Below are positions 17,359 to 25,818 of a stretch of 64,000 bases of DNA, piece after piece. Each line of letters opens with the position of its first letter. Position 1 is the stretch's first letter. This DNA comes from an uncultured Lachnospira sp. (GTDB lineage Bacteria > Bacillota > Clostridia > Lachnospirales > Lachnospiraceae). The notes beneath the pieces are model-generated. The model was not told the origin of the DNA and did not search any database. It was given only the letters and a program-made list of their open reading frames with translations. The translations under genes and the position numbers were made by a program. Location of the stretch: positions 1 through 64,000 of the forward strand of contig CAJUBU010000009.1 in assembly GCA_910585095.1 (NCBI GenBank), written 5' to 3'.

Positions 17359-18690
17359 ATGAGTATGATTAATAAAGAATATGAGAAAGCAATTTTATAT
17401 ATCAATGCAATCCCACAGTTTATGAAAGATACAGGCGTTGATAGAGGACGAATATTGCTGAAATTATTAGGAAATCCTCAAAATAAATTGAAAATCATAC
17501 ATGTAGCTGGAACAAATGGAAAAGGTTCTGTGTGTGCTTATATGGAGGCTGTATTAAGAGAAAATGGATATTCTACAGGACTTTTTACATCGCCACATCT
17601 TTTTGATGAGAGAGAACGTATAAGGATATGTGGAGAATGGATTGATAAAGAATCCTTTGTTCGATGTTTTAAAAAGGTTAAGGCAGCAGATGAATTAATG
17701 GGTGGTAATGCACTTGCTTATTTTGATTATTTCTTTGGTATTGCCATGTTAATTTACAGTGAGCTTCAATTAGATTACTGTGTGATAGAGACAGGATTAG
17801 GCGGACGGCTTGATATAACCAATGCAGTTGAAAAACCAGTTCTTAGCGTGATAACAACAATCAGTCTTGAGCATACGAAGATACTTGGTGATAATATTAC
17901 AGCAATTGCAAAGGAGAAAGCTGGTATAATAAAAAAAGATGTACCTGTTGTAGTTATAGGGGATATTTTAGATAATCCAATGCAGTCCACATATCAATTT
18001 AATGATGAAGCATGTGCTGTATTTGACAAAATAGCAGCCAAGATAGGGACAAAATTTATTATATTTTATAATAAAGATTGTACAAATATTAAAATTGGCA
18101 GAAATCATATTGATTTTTCCATCTCTAATGAGTATTATAGAAATGATTGCGTTACAATAAAGACCATTGCCAGATATCAAGTAAATAATTGTGGACTAGC
18201 TCTTACAGCGCTTGGTGTATTAGGCGTTCAATTGGAAGATACAAGGACAAGAAAAGCGCTTTCTAATACACAGTGGTTTGGAAGAATGGAGCTTGTTGGC
18301 GATGATATATATATTGACGGGGCGCATAATCCAGAAGGAATAAAAAGTCTTATTGAAACGGTAAAATATATAGATAAGCAATATAAATTTTTTTTATTTT
18401 CTGTTGTCAATGATAAAGATTATACAGAGATGATAAAACAGTTGTGCAGTTCTAAATTGATAGACGAATATATTATAACAGGTATAAATAGTAAAAGAAG
18501 GCTTGATATTGGTTTAATTGGACAAGCGTTTTATGAAAATGGATGTATGGCAACCATGATAGAGGATGTAAAGAGTGCTTTTCAATATGCTATTGATAGA
18601 ACAAGGGCGATGGATGGCGTACTTATATGCAGTGGTTCACTCTATCTTGTTGGAGAGATAAAAAAGGAAATAAATTTATTGACAACTTAG
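17359..18690 (+). CDS. folC: bifunctional folylpolyglutamate / dihydrofolate synthase
   Basis: The Mur-ligase-type enzyme adds glutamate to folates (and to dihydropteroate in bifunctional forms) using ATP. Seen are the P-loop HVAGTNGKGSVCAYM, the folate/Mg loop FTSPHLFDERERI, the ETGLGGRLDITN block, SLEHTKILGDNI with AKEKAGIIK, and the C-terminal YIDGAHNPEG motif. About 443 residues is normal. The start is uncertain: ATGs at 17347, 17359 and 17365 are in frame, and the frame extends to a TTG inside the upstream gene. Family comparison favours 17359 or 17365. Confidence 0.93.
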   Translation: MSMINKEYEKAILYINAIPQFMKDTGVDRGRILLKLLGNPQNKLKIIHVAGTNGKGSVCAYMEAVLRENGYSTGLFTSPHLFDERERIRICGEWIDKESFVRCFKKVKAADELMGGNALAYFDYFFGIAMLIYSELQLDYCVIETGLGGRLDITNAVEKPVLSVITTISLEHTKILGDNITAIAKEKAGIIKKDVPVVVIGDILDNPMQSTYQFNDEACAVFDKIAAKIGTKFIIFYNKDCTNIKIGRNHIDFSISNEYYRNDCVTIKTIARYQVNNCGLALTALGVLGVQLEDTRTRKALSNTQWFGRMELVGDDIYIDGAHNPEGIKSLIETVKYIDKQYKFFLFSVVNDKDYTEMIKQLCSSKLIDEYIITGINSKRRLDIGLIGQAFYENGCMATMIEDVKSAFQYAIDRTRAMDGVLICSGSLYLVGEIKKEINLLTT

Positions 18691-18708
18691 AAAGGCATGG
18701 TTATTTTT

Positions 18709-18861
18709 ATGATTGATTTTGATGAGGAAATTAAGAAATTCAAACCGAATTTAGAAGTCGACGAGGCAGAAGAAGCTATATATAAAAGTGAAAATGCACC
18801 AGATGTTGCAGATTTAATTAATAAGTTAGTAAATGGTGCGGCAAATGAGGATTTGTTTTAA
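18709..18861 (+). CDS. small acidic hypothetical protein
   Basis: A 50-residue frame (MIDFDEEIKKFKPN...) lies 18 bp after folC. It is strongly acidic and helical, ends NEDLF, and has no cysteine or membrane segment. An in-frame ATG at 18697 would add four residues. AAAGG at 18691-18695 is a weak ribosome site. Placement between two co-oriented genes and the lack of stop codons make it a plausible small operon member, but the function is unknown. Confidence 0.5.
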   Translation: MIDFDEEIKKFKPNLEVDEAEEAIYKSENAPDVADLINKLVNGAANEDLF

Positions 18862-18924
18862 AGTACATTAACTTTTGATAGATACAGCTATTTTTACGGA
18901 TTGGAATGGAGAAATAGAATTAAT

Positions 18925-20304
18925 ATGAGATGTTTCAAATGTGATACTGCGTTTGATGTTGGTGTGAAATGCCCAAATTGCGGAAGTGATATGTCAATAC
19001 TAAAATGGGTGAGAACGATATCAGATAAATATTATAATATTGGTTTGGACAAGGCAAAAGTTCGAGATTTAACAGGAGCTGTGGAAAGTCTTAAGTTAAG
19101 TTTAGCGGTTGATAAAAATAATATACAAGCAAGAAACCTTCTAGGCTTAGTGTATTGTGAGATGGGCGACATTGTAGAGGCATTGACACAGTGGGTTGTC
19201 AGTAAGAATATTCAGCCTACAGCAAATGTTGCGGAGTCGTATATCAAACAAGTTCAATCCAATCAAAATAAATTTGAGATGGTTACTTCAACAATTAAAA
19301 AGTATAATTTGTCTTTGCGGTATGTGATGGAGGGGAATTATGATATGGCTGAAATACAGCTAAAAAAAGTTCTTTCTCAAAATTCAAAGCTGATTAAAGC
19401 ACAACAGTTACTTGCTTTGTTGTATATTCGAGAAAGCAATTACTCAAAGGCAAAAAAATTACTTAATGCTATATTGAGTGTAGACCATAATAATACATTA
19501 GCGCTTCGCTATTTAAAAGAAATTAATGGAGAACTTCCAACAAAAAAGAAAGAAACTACACATAAGAAAAAAGTTGTTGTGGAAAGTAAGCCATTAAATG
19601 GAAATGAGGCGATTATTCCACGTTCTTCGTATAAAGAACCTAGTAATGGTGCCATTACAGTGATTAATATTTTAGTTGGTATTGCTATTGGTGCTGCTCT
19701 TATATGGTTTTTAATCCTTCCTTCGAGAAATCAAGGTATTATGGAAGAAAAGAATCGAGAGATTCGAGAATTAAGTGAACAATTATCAAGTGGAAATGTA
19801 GAATTAAATTCGTTAGAATCACAGTTAAAAGCTGTAACAAGCGAGCGGGATTCACTTCAGGAAAGGTTAGATCAAATTGGAGGAACGGACGGAAATAATA
19901 GACTTTTAACGGCTGTGATCGATTCAGCCAATTATTATATTGCAAATCAAAAAACAGAAGCGGCTGAGGCCATTGCGGATATTGATGTCAGCTCACTTCC
20001 TACAGAGGGGGCGAAGGCGTTGTATAATACGCTATCAGAAGAAACGATGATAAATGCAGCTACAGATCTGTATAATCAAGGAATGACAGCATATTACAGA
20101 AATGATTTTGAAAAGGCAATCGACTTTTACACACGTTCATTTAAGTGTGATAAGACAAAAGTGGATGCTATATATTATATGGCAAAATCGTATGTGGCTT
20201 TAGCGGACATAGAAAATGCAAAGCAATATTATAATCAAATTATAAATGATTTTAATACAAGCAGATATGTAACAGAAGCACAAGATTATGTTAATTCACA
20301 TTAA
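18925..20304 (+). CDS. zinc-ribbon, TPR and transmembrane protein
   Basis: The 459-residue membrane protein combines an N-terminal zinc ribbon (Cys3, Cys6, Cys16, Cys19 in MRCFKCD...KCPNCG), cytoplasmic TPR-like repeats (about 35-205), a basic linker, one membrane helix (about 240-262) and, outside, a coiled coil followed by C-terminal TPRs (LYNQGMTAYYRNDFEKAIDFY, AIYYMAKSYVALADIENAKQYY). TPRs on both sides of the membrane suggest a scaffold that bridges cytoplasmic and envelope partners. The start is ATG 18925, the frame opening at TTG 18901 without a ribosome site. It is followed by a strong terminator. Confidence 0.8.
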   Translation: MRCFKCDTAFDVGVKCPNCGSDMSILKWVRTISDKYYNIGLDKAKVRDLTGAVESLKLSLAVDKNNIQARNLLGLVYCEMGDIVEALTQWVVSKNIQPTANVAESYIKQVQSNQNKFEMVTSTIKKYNLSLRYVMEGNYDMAEIQLKKVLSQNSKLIKAQQLLALLYIRESNYSKAKKLLNAILSVDHNNTLALRYLKEINGELPTKKKETTHKKKVVVESKPLNGNEAIIPRSSYKEPSNGAITVINILVGIAIGAALIWFLILPSRNQGIMEEKNREIRELSEQLSSGNVELNSLESQLKAVTSERDSLQERLDQIGGTDGNNRLLTAVIDSANYYIANQKTEAAEAIADIDVSSLPTEGAKALYNTLSEETMINAATDLYNQGMTAYYRNDFEKAIDFYTRSFKCDKTKVDAIYYMAKSYVALADIENAKQYYNQIINDFNTSRYVTEAQDYVNSH

Positions 20305-20422
20305 TATTTTTTCTGCTGGCAATAAGTGAAGTATGATACTTATGCAAAGCAAATAAATAGATACTTTATTTAAAATATCAAATATAATGGACACAAGAAA
20401 AATTTTATAATTACGAAAAGAC

Positions 20423-20457
20423 AAACCTGATAGGCGTATTTTGCCTATCAGGTTTTA
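20423..20457 (+). terminator. rho-independent terminator
   Basis: AAACCTGATAGGC (20423-20435) pairs perfectly with GCCTATCAGGTTT (20443-20455), followed by TTAT. It separates the TPR gene from the spoIIA operon. Confidence 0.85.
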
Positions 20458-20565
20458 TAATGCGAATAAATGATTCAATGGAAAATTGTGCGAAAAATAA
20501 ATTTTTCACACACAAGTTTGGATTTTTGTCAAAACTTGCAGATTAAATAAAAATGGAGGATTAAT

Positions 20566-20997
20566 ATGAAACAGGGATTAACAAAGACAGACGAAAGAAT
20601 ACAAAAAGATTTAGGAAACGAAAATACAGATTATACAGAGGAAATTATACACACAGATTATATTTATATGGTGTCAAATCATATGCTTGTAATAAGTATG
20701 AATGCAGAGTTAGACCATCACCTTGCCGATGAGATGAGAGAGGTAATCGACCATGCGATTGATGAGAGGGGGGTTAAAAATATTATATTTGATTTCTCTA
20801 AAATTGGATTTATGGACAGTGCAGGAATTGGTTTAATTATGGGAAGATATAAACGATTAGTCAATAAAGGTGGAATTTATGTCTCAGGAGTGAATGATTC
20901 TATTGCACGTATACTTATGATTTCAGGTTTGCATAAACTGGTAACAAGAACAAGTGATATTAATCAGGCAGTATATATGATAAACAATTCTAATTGA
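20566..20997 (+). CDS. spoIIAA: anti-sigma F factor antagonist SpoIIAA
   Basis: This STAS-domain protein frees sigma F by binding SpoIIAB in the forespore. The STAS core has IIFDFSKIGFMDSAGIGLIMGRYK, where Ser85 matches the Ser58 of Bacillus SpoIIAA that SpoIIAB phosphorylates. At 143 residues it is longer than the usual ~117, because of a charged N-terminal extension of about 27 residues. ATGGAGG with the right spacing supports this long start and no later ATG has a better site. It heads the spoIIAA-spoIIAB-sigF operon. Confidence 0.95.
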   Translation: MKQGLTKTDERIQKDLGNENTDYTEEIIHTDYIYMVSNHMLVISMNAELDHHLADEMREVIDHAIDERGVKNIIFDFSKIGFMDSAGIGLIMGRYKRLVNKGGIYVSGVNDSIARILMISGLHKLVTRTSDINQAVYMINNSN

Positions 20998-21090
20998 AGT
21001 ATTATTGATATAATGAAAGTTAAAGCTGTCATTAGTATGGTGAAAGGAAAAAACTGCCTTTCTCAATAAGTTGCGGCATGGAGGTTAATA

Positions 21091-21573
21091 ATGAAAAATA
21101 ATGAAAAATATGACAAGTATGATAATTTAAAAGATAATGATACACATGATAATACAATGGAATTAATTATTGATTCAAAATCAGAAAATGAAAGCTTTGC
21201 TCGAGTAGTAGTGGCATCTTTTGTGGCAAGGCTTGACCCTACATTGGAAGAAATAGCAGATATTAAGACTGCAGTGTCGGAGGCTGTAACCAACTGTATT
21301 ATACATGGATATGAAGGGAAAAAAGGAAAAATATATATTAAGTGTACTTTAGATGGCAATATATTAACATTATTGGTAAATGATGAAGGAGTGGGCATTG
21401 AAGATATACATAAAGCAATGGAACCTATGTATACAACAAAACCACAGTTGGAGCGTTCTGGAATGGGATTTTCGTTTATGGAGGCATTTATGGATGAGTT
21501 AGTTGTTTCATCAGAAATCAATAAGGGAACCACAATAACAATGAAAAAATTGATAGGTGTCAAAGATATATGA
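21091..21573 (+). CDS. spoIIAB: anti-sigma F factor / serine kinase SpoIIAB
   Basis: The GHKL-fold kinase holds sigma F inactive and phosphorylates SpoIIAA. Seen are the N box SEAVTNCIIHGYEG, the G1 motif VNDEGVGIED and the ATP-lid region ERSGMGFSFMEAFMD. The 160 residues include about 15 extra polar residues at the start compared with Bacillus. GGAGG precedes the ATG. The stop overlaps the sigF start (ATGA), indicating translational coupling. Confidence 0.96.
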   Translation: MKNNEKYDKYDNLKDNDTHDNTMELIIDSKSENESFARVVVASFVARLDPTLEEIADIKTAVSEAVTNCIIHGYEGKKGKIYIKCTLDGNILTLLVNDEGVGIEDIHKAMEPMYTTKPQLERSGMGFSFMEAFMDELVVSSEINKGTTITMKKLIGVKDI

Positions 21574-22289
21574 TTAATGTTAGAGAATTGATTATAAAGG
21601 CGCACGAGGGTGATAAAAAAGCCAGAGAACAGCTTATTGTCAATAATATGGGGCTTATATGGAGCATTGTAAAACGATTTGCAGGCAGAGGGTACGAACA
21701 GGAAGACTTGTTTCAAATAGGCAGTATAGGACTTATTAAGGCTGTTGATAAATTTGATGTGAGCTATGATGTACAATTCTCGACGTATGCTGTTCCTATG
21801 ATTGCAGGAGAAATTAAACGATTTCTTCGTGATGATGGAATGGTTAAAGTAAGTCGTAGTGTTAAAGAAACCGCATATAAAGCGTATCTTGCGCGGGAAC
21901 AATATATTGCTAAAAATGCAAAAGAGCCAACGTTAAGTGAGATTGCCGAAAATATAGGAATTTCTAAAGAAGAACTGGCGAGCGCTATGGAAGCGACAGG
22001 GGAAGTCGAGTCGCTTCACAAAGTGATTTATCACGGTGAAGACAGCGAAATTTCATTAATGGATAAATTGCCAGATACAAGAGATGATTTAGAGGCTGTC
22101 AATAATAAAATCATGTTAGAAAATATGTTTGCAAAATTAGATGGAAAAGAAAGACAAATTATTTATCTTCGGTATTATCAGGAAAAAACGCAGACACAGA
22201 TAGCACAAATGCTTGGCATATCTCAAGTGCAAGTATCACGTATGGAAAAAAGAATATTAAAAAAAATGAATCAAAGTAAAAATGCGTAA
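21570..22289 (+). CDS. sigF: RNA polymerase sigma factor sigma F
   Basis: The forespore-specific sigma factor directs the first compartment-specific transcription after septation. Its 239 residues show region 2 (NMGLIWSIVKRFAGRGYEQEDLFQIGSIGLIKAVDKFD, then FSTYAVPMIAGEIKRFLRDDG), region 3 (KEPTLSEIAENIGIS) and region 4 (ERQIIYLRYYQEKTQTQIAQMLGISQVQVSRMEK). It overlaps spoIIAB by four bases. The terminator stem starts inside the last codons. Confidence 0.97.
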   Translation: MINVRELIIKAHEGDKKAREQLIVNNMGLIWSIVKRFAGRGYEQEDLFQIGSIGLIKAVDKFDVSYDVQFSTYAVPMIAGEIKRFLRDDGMVKVSRSVKETAYKAYLAREQYIAKNAKEPTLSEIAENIGISKEELASAMEATGEVESLHKVIYHGEDSEISLMDKLPDTRDDLEAVNNKIMLENMFAKLDGKERQIIYLRYYQEKTQTQIAQMLGISQVQVSRMEKRILKKMNQSKNA

Positions 22290-22313
22290 ATAATGTATAT
22301 TTACGCATTTTTT
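22278..22313 (+). terminator. spoIIA operon terminator
   Basis: AAAATGCGTAAATA pairs with TATTTACGCATTTT and runs into Ts. The left arm contains the sigF stop codon. Confidence 0.85.
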
Positions 22314-22419
22314 GTTTAATATAAAGGATAACACGAAACTTATTTTTTTGCCAATATACGTTTTGAAATAATGAGTTTTGTAAATATCTATGAAAAAATA
22401 ACAATATGGAGGCTGTAGT

Positions 22420-23028
22420 ATGAAAGAAACCTTATATATTCAGATACAAAAGAGTGTTCATATTGATAAGCCAACATTGTATGTCGGTGATATAGGAGAA
22501 TTATTTTGTCAGAATAAAACAATAGAAAATGAGATAAGTCATATTGCATTAAAGAATCTAAAAGATAAAAAAGGGATAAGAATTTGTATGAATGCTATTG
22601 ATGTTGTCAAAGAAATTCAGTCAAAATATCCAGATGTTGATGTAAACAGCATTGGCGAACCTGAATTTATTGTTGAGTATGCAGTGCATAAGCCAAGATC
22701 AAGAGTACTTGAATTTGCTATTGTTTTTTTTGTGGCTGCATTTACATTTCTGGGGAGTATATATGCAATAATGGCATATAACAATGATGTGGGAACGGTT
22801 GAGATATTTGAAAATGTATATCAATTTTTAGGATTAAATAATTATGCCGATAACAATGTGTTAGAGATAGCTTATGGTATTGGTTTAGCATTGGGAATTA
22901 TTGTTTTTTATAATCATTTTGGCAGCTTTAAGATAACAAAAGACCCAACGCCTATACAGGTAGAAATGGATAAATATCAAAAAGATATTGATGATACATT
23001 GATTGACAGAACCGATGCATCGAAATAA
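22420..23028 (+). CDS. spoVAA: stage V sporulation protein AA
   Basis: This is the first gene of the spoVA operon, which moves Ca-dipicolinate into the developing spore and out at germination. The 202-residue protein has a soluble N-terminal domain (about 1-90) and two C-terminal membrane helices (about 97-120 and 142-165), as in the family. GGAGG precedes the ATG. The order spoVAA-AB-AC-AD-AE downstream confirms the call. Confidence 0.92.
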   Translation: MKETLYIQIQKSVHIDKPTLYVGDIGELFCQNKTIENEISHIALKNLKDKKGIRICMNAIDVVKEIQSKYPDVDVNSIGEPEFIVEYAVHKPRSRVLEFAIVFFVAAFTFLGSIYAIMAYNNDVGTVEIFENVYQFLGLNNYADNNVLEIAYGIGLALGIIVFYNHFGSFKITKDPTPIQVEMDKYQKDIDDTLIDRTDASK

Positions 23029-23101
23029 ATGATTCCTATTGTGTAATTTTTGCATTGTGCTTTGAAATAAAAAATTACTATATTTAGAAAGTGGTGGTAG
23101 A

Positions 23102-23542
23102 TTGAGTGTAAGTGATGTTTTTATGCTTTTGTTGTTAGGTATATGGGGGTTGGCGGCTGGAGCATTAACCGCAGCAGGTTTGTTTGCTGTCATTAACAGT
23201 ATTGCAATGATAAACAGAGCGGCAGATGTTACAAAGACAAGAAAGCATTTATTGTTATATGAAGATTGTATTGTGGTAGGTGCAATTTTAGGAAATAGTA
23301 TGTCATTTATGGAGTTTCAAATTCATGTCTCAGAGTTTATTGGATTAATTATTGTTGTGATATTTGGAATTATAGCAGGAATGTTTATAGGATTATTTGT
23401 TGTAAGTCTTGCAGAAACATTAAAAGTAATGCCTATACTATTTAGAAGATTTAAGATAGGTTCAGGTGTAGGTATAATTGTTCTTATGATAGGTTTAGGA
23501 AAAGCAGTAGGACATATTATATACTACTTATTTTTATATTAG
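23102..23542 (+). CDS. spoVAB: stage V sporulation protein AB
   Basis: A 146-residue protein with four membrane helices and the family loop GALTAAGLFAVINSIAMINRAADVTKTRKH. It starts with TTG after GTGGTGG. It lies between spoVAA and spoVAC and is part of the same membrane complex for dipicolinate transport. Confidence 0.92.
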   Translation: MSVSDVFMLLLLGIWGLAAGALTAAGLFAVINSIAMINRAADVTKTRKHLLLYEDCIVVGAILGNSMSFMEFQIHVSEFIGLIIVVIFGIIAGMFIGLFVVSLAETLKVMPILFRRFKIGSGVGIIVLMIGLGKAVGHIIYYLFLY

Positions 23543-23583
23543 AATATTAGTATATATTAAAATGTTAATATAGGGAGGATATT

Positions 23584-24036
23584 ATGGCTAATGAAGCAAA
23601 AAGAAATAAACAATATAATGATTATGTTGAGAAAGTAACACCCAAGAATAATTGTCCATTAAATTGCGCCAAAGCATTTATAACAGGAGGTGCAATATGT
23701 ACAGTAGGGCAGATAATTAGTGCTATATTAAAAAATACTGGAATGGAAAAAGATGAAGTTGCACTTTGGGTTACTGTATCTTTGGTGTTTGCAAGTATTG
23801 TCTTGACAGGATTTAATATATATCCGCTTATCACAACATGGGGAGGTGCTGGAAGTCTAGTGCCAATTACAGGATTTGCAAACAGTGTTGCAGCGCCTGC
23901 AATTGAATATAGGACAGAAGGTGAAGTTTTTGGTAAGGGCTGCAAGATATTTACGATTGCAGGACCTGTTATCTTATATGGTATTGTTGTCAGTTGGGCA
24001 GCAGGATTAATTTATTTTATCCTTACACGAATATAG
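23584..24036 (+). CDS. spoVAC: stage V sporulation protein AC
   Basis: A 150-residue membrane protein, the mechanosensitive channel component for dipicolinate release in Bacillus. Family features are YVEKVTPKNNCPLNCAKAFITGG near the N-terminus and the re-entrant TTWGGAGSLVPITGFANSVAAPAIEYRTEGEVFGKGCKIF. A good GGAGG ribosome site is present. Repeat DNA separates it from spoVAD by 240 bp, unusual in this operon. Confidence 0.96.
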   Translation: MANEAKRNKQYNDYVEKVTPKNNCPLNCAKAFITGGAICTVGQIISAILKNTGMEKDEVALWVTVSLVFASIVLTGFNIYPLITTWGGAGSLVPITGFANSVAAPAIEYRTEGEVFGKGCKIFTIAGPVILYGIVVSWAAGLIYFILTRI

Positions 24037-24058
24037 TATATTTAAAATGTTATTTGTA

Positions 24059-24219
24059 TCAGTCAAGCGGATATTCGCAATCCGTTACGCTACTTGTTTA
24101 AACCACCTAGTTGCTATCACAGCTTTTCAGTGGGGGCTTGTAATCCCACTGAAACAAGCAAGTCCCGCCATTTATATTTACAGCATTGAAGTGGGGGACT
24201 TCCTTGATGAGGTTAAAAT
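24059..24219 (-). mobile_element. small composite repeat element inside spoVA operon (family B + C ends)
   Basis: One end is a family B copy in reverse (24059-24102, AGCGGATATTCGCAATCCG). A hairpin pairs TTCAGTGGG (24126-24134) with CCCACTGAA (24145-24153). The other end is TTGAAGTGGGGGACTTCC then TTGATGAGGTTAAAA. Both ends are shared with the shorter element at 25653. No coding capacity is seen. The strand is nominal. Confidence 0.6.
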
Positions 24220-24277
24220 ATAATTTATGAAAATAGTGTAAAATTGGCTTGCAGATTAAAAAGAAATGGGGGTTATT

Positions 24278-25279
24278 ATGGTTGGAAAGCAAAGTGTAAA
24301 ATTTGATAAAGGAATATATATTGAAGCTACTGCAACGGTTGTAAGTGAAAAAGAAAAAGAAGGACCACTTGGCAAGTTATTTGATGTGGTGGTTGAGGAC
24401 CCTATGGCTGGTCAGGAAAACTGGGAAAAGGCAGAAAGCAGACTTCAAGAGATTGCAGTAGACAAGCTTTTTATGAAATCTTCTTATAAAAAGGAAGATG
24501 TACGATATATATTTGCTGGTGATTTATTGGGACAGTTAATCGCAACTTCTTTTGGATTAAAAAGATATGAGATACCTATATTTGGTCTTTATGGAGCTTG
24601 TTCAACATTTGCGGAGGGTTTATCATTGGCGGCAATTACTGTTAGCAGTGGTGCAGCAGATAACGTTATTGCTCTTGCCTCAAGTCATTTTGCTAGTGCA
24701 GAAAAACAATTCCGTTTTCCGCTGGAATATGGCAATCAAAGACCACAGTCTTCAACTTGGACAGTGACAGGGTGTGGAGCGGCAATGGTGACAAAAAACA
24801 AAACTCCTGTTCGGATATCGGGTATAACAACAGGAAAAATTGTTGATTATGGCGTGAAGGATTCTATGAATATGGGGGCTTGTATGGCGCCTGCTGCCGC
24901 CGATTTAATAGAGACCAATCTCAAAGATTTTGGAGTTGATGTCAATTATTATGATAAAATTATCACAGGAGATTTAGGAAGTGTAGGACGAACCATTTTA
25001 ATTGATTTGTTGGCAGAAAAAGGAATACGCATACAAAATAATTTTATGGATTGTGGAATTGAAATTTATGATTCCGAAAGTCAAGATACAAAAGCAGGAG
25101 GCAGTGGTTGTGGCTGTTCGGCAGTAACATTTGGTTCCTATATTATGAATCAATTGACAACAGGCAAGTGGAATAGAATATTGTTTATTCCTACAGGAGC
25201 ATTGCTCTCAACCGTTAGTTATAACGAAGGGGAGAGTGTACCTGGTGTGGCACATGGAGTTGTTATAGAAAGGAGTTAA
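24278..25279 (+). CDS. spoVAD: stage V sporulation protein AD
   Basis: This thiolase-like protein binds dipicolinate directly and plugs the SpoVAC channel on the outer face of the spore inner membrane. Its 333 residues show the family start (VGKQSVKFDKGIYIEATATVV), DLLGQLIATSFGLKRYEIPIFGLYGACSTFAEGL, the GCGAAMVTK block and GGSGCGCSAVTFGSYI. ATG 24278 follows GGGGGTT; the earlier in-frame ATG (24266) overlaps that site. It overlaps spoVAE by one base. Confidence 0.95.
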   Translation: MVGKQSVKFDKGIYIEATATVVSEKEKEGPLGKLFDVVVEDPMAGQENWEKAESRLQEIAVDKLFMKSSYKKEDVRYIFAGDLLGQLIATSFGLKRYEIPIFGLYGACSTFAEGLSLAAITVSSGAADNVIALASSHFASAEKQFRFPLEYGNQRPQSSTWTVTGCGAAMVTKNKTPVRISGITTGKIVDYGVKDSMNMGACMAPAAADLIETNLKDFGVDVNYYDKIITGDLGSVGRTILIDLLAEKGIRIQNNFMDCGIEIYDSESQDTKAGGSGCGCSAVTFGSYIMNQLTTGKWNRILFIPTGALLSTVSYNEGESVPGVAHGVVIERS

Positions 25280-25641
25280 TGGTGGAATTTGTTAAAGCAT
25301 TTATTGTGGGTGGTATTATATGCGCCCTTGTTCAGATATTGATGGAAAAAACAAAATTGATGCCAGGAAGAATTATGGTTTTATTGGTTTCTTCAGGCGT
25401 TGTATTAGGTGCTATTGGCTTATATCAGCCATTGGTAGATTTTGCAGGTGCAGGTGCAAGTGTTCCCTTGTTGGGATTTGGAAATGTACTGTGGAAGGGT
25501 ATTAAAGAATCCGTAGATCAGTATGGACTTATTGGCATTTTTCGGGGAGGATTTAATTCTTGTGCTGTAGGTGTTTCGGCGGCATTGGTATTTAGTTATA
25601 TTGCATCATTGATATTTAAACCGCGCATGAAGAAAAAGTAA
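25279..25641 (+). CDS. spoVAE: stage V sporulation protein AE
   Basis: A 120-residue membrane protein with about four helices and the family segment GAGASVPLLGFGNVLWKGI. AGGAG inside the end of spoVAD is its ribosome site. It is the last gene of the operon, before a repeat element and terminator. Confidence 0.94.
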   Translation: MVEFVKAFIVGGIICALVQILMEKTKLMPGRIMVLLVSSGVVLGAIGLYQPLVDFAGAGASVPLLGFGNVLWKGIKESVDQYGLIGIFRGGFNSCAVGVSAALVFSYIASLIFKPRMKKK

Positions 25642-25652
25642 TGAAATTTTTA

Positions 25653-25722
25653 TAGTCGAGCGGATATTTGCATGCAGTTTGCTTTAGCATTGAAGTGGGG
25701 GACTTCCTTGATGAGGTTAAAA
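25653..25722 (-). mobile_element. internally deleted composite repeat element after spoVAE
   Basis: This short form of the 24059 element has a family B end (AGTCGAGCGGATATTTGC at 25654-25671) joined directly to the AGCATTGAAGTGGGGGAC end. The last 36 bases match the 24059 copy nearly base for base. The strand is nominal. Confidence 0.6.
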
Positions 25723-25775
25723 TGGAGTTGTCTTTAAGCCTTAAAATTGTTTGGCTTAGAAACAACTCCATTTGA
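25720..25775. terminator. bidirectional terminator between spoVA operon and PBP gene
   Basis: AATGGAGTTGTCTTTAAGCC (25721-25740) pairs with GGCTTAGAAACAACTCCATT (25753-25772). The flanks are T-rich on both strands and it lies between convergent genes. Confidence 0.85.
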
Positions 25776-25818
25776 TTTATATAAGATTTCTAGTTAATAT
25801 AATTTTGTAGTCATATTA

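Noticed and set aside
20458..20565. Sigma H promoter ahead of spoIIAA
   Set aside because: One is expected from Bacillus, but I could not find a -35/-10 pair with acceptable match and spacing, so none is listed.
21063..21902. 279-codon minus-strand frame across spoIIAB and sigF
   Set aside because: It is antisense to two clear sporulation genes, and the composition looks like a shadow.
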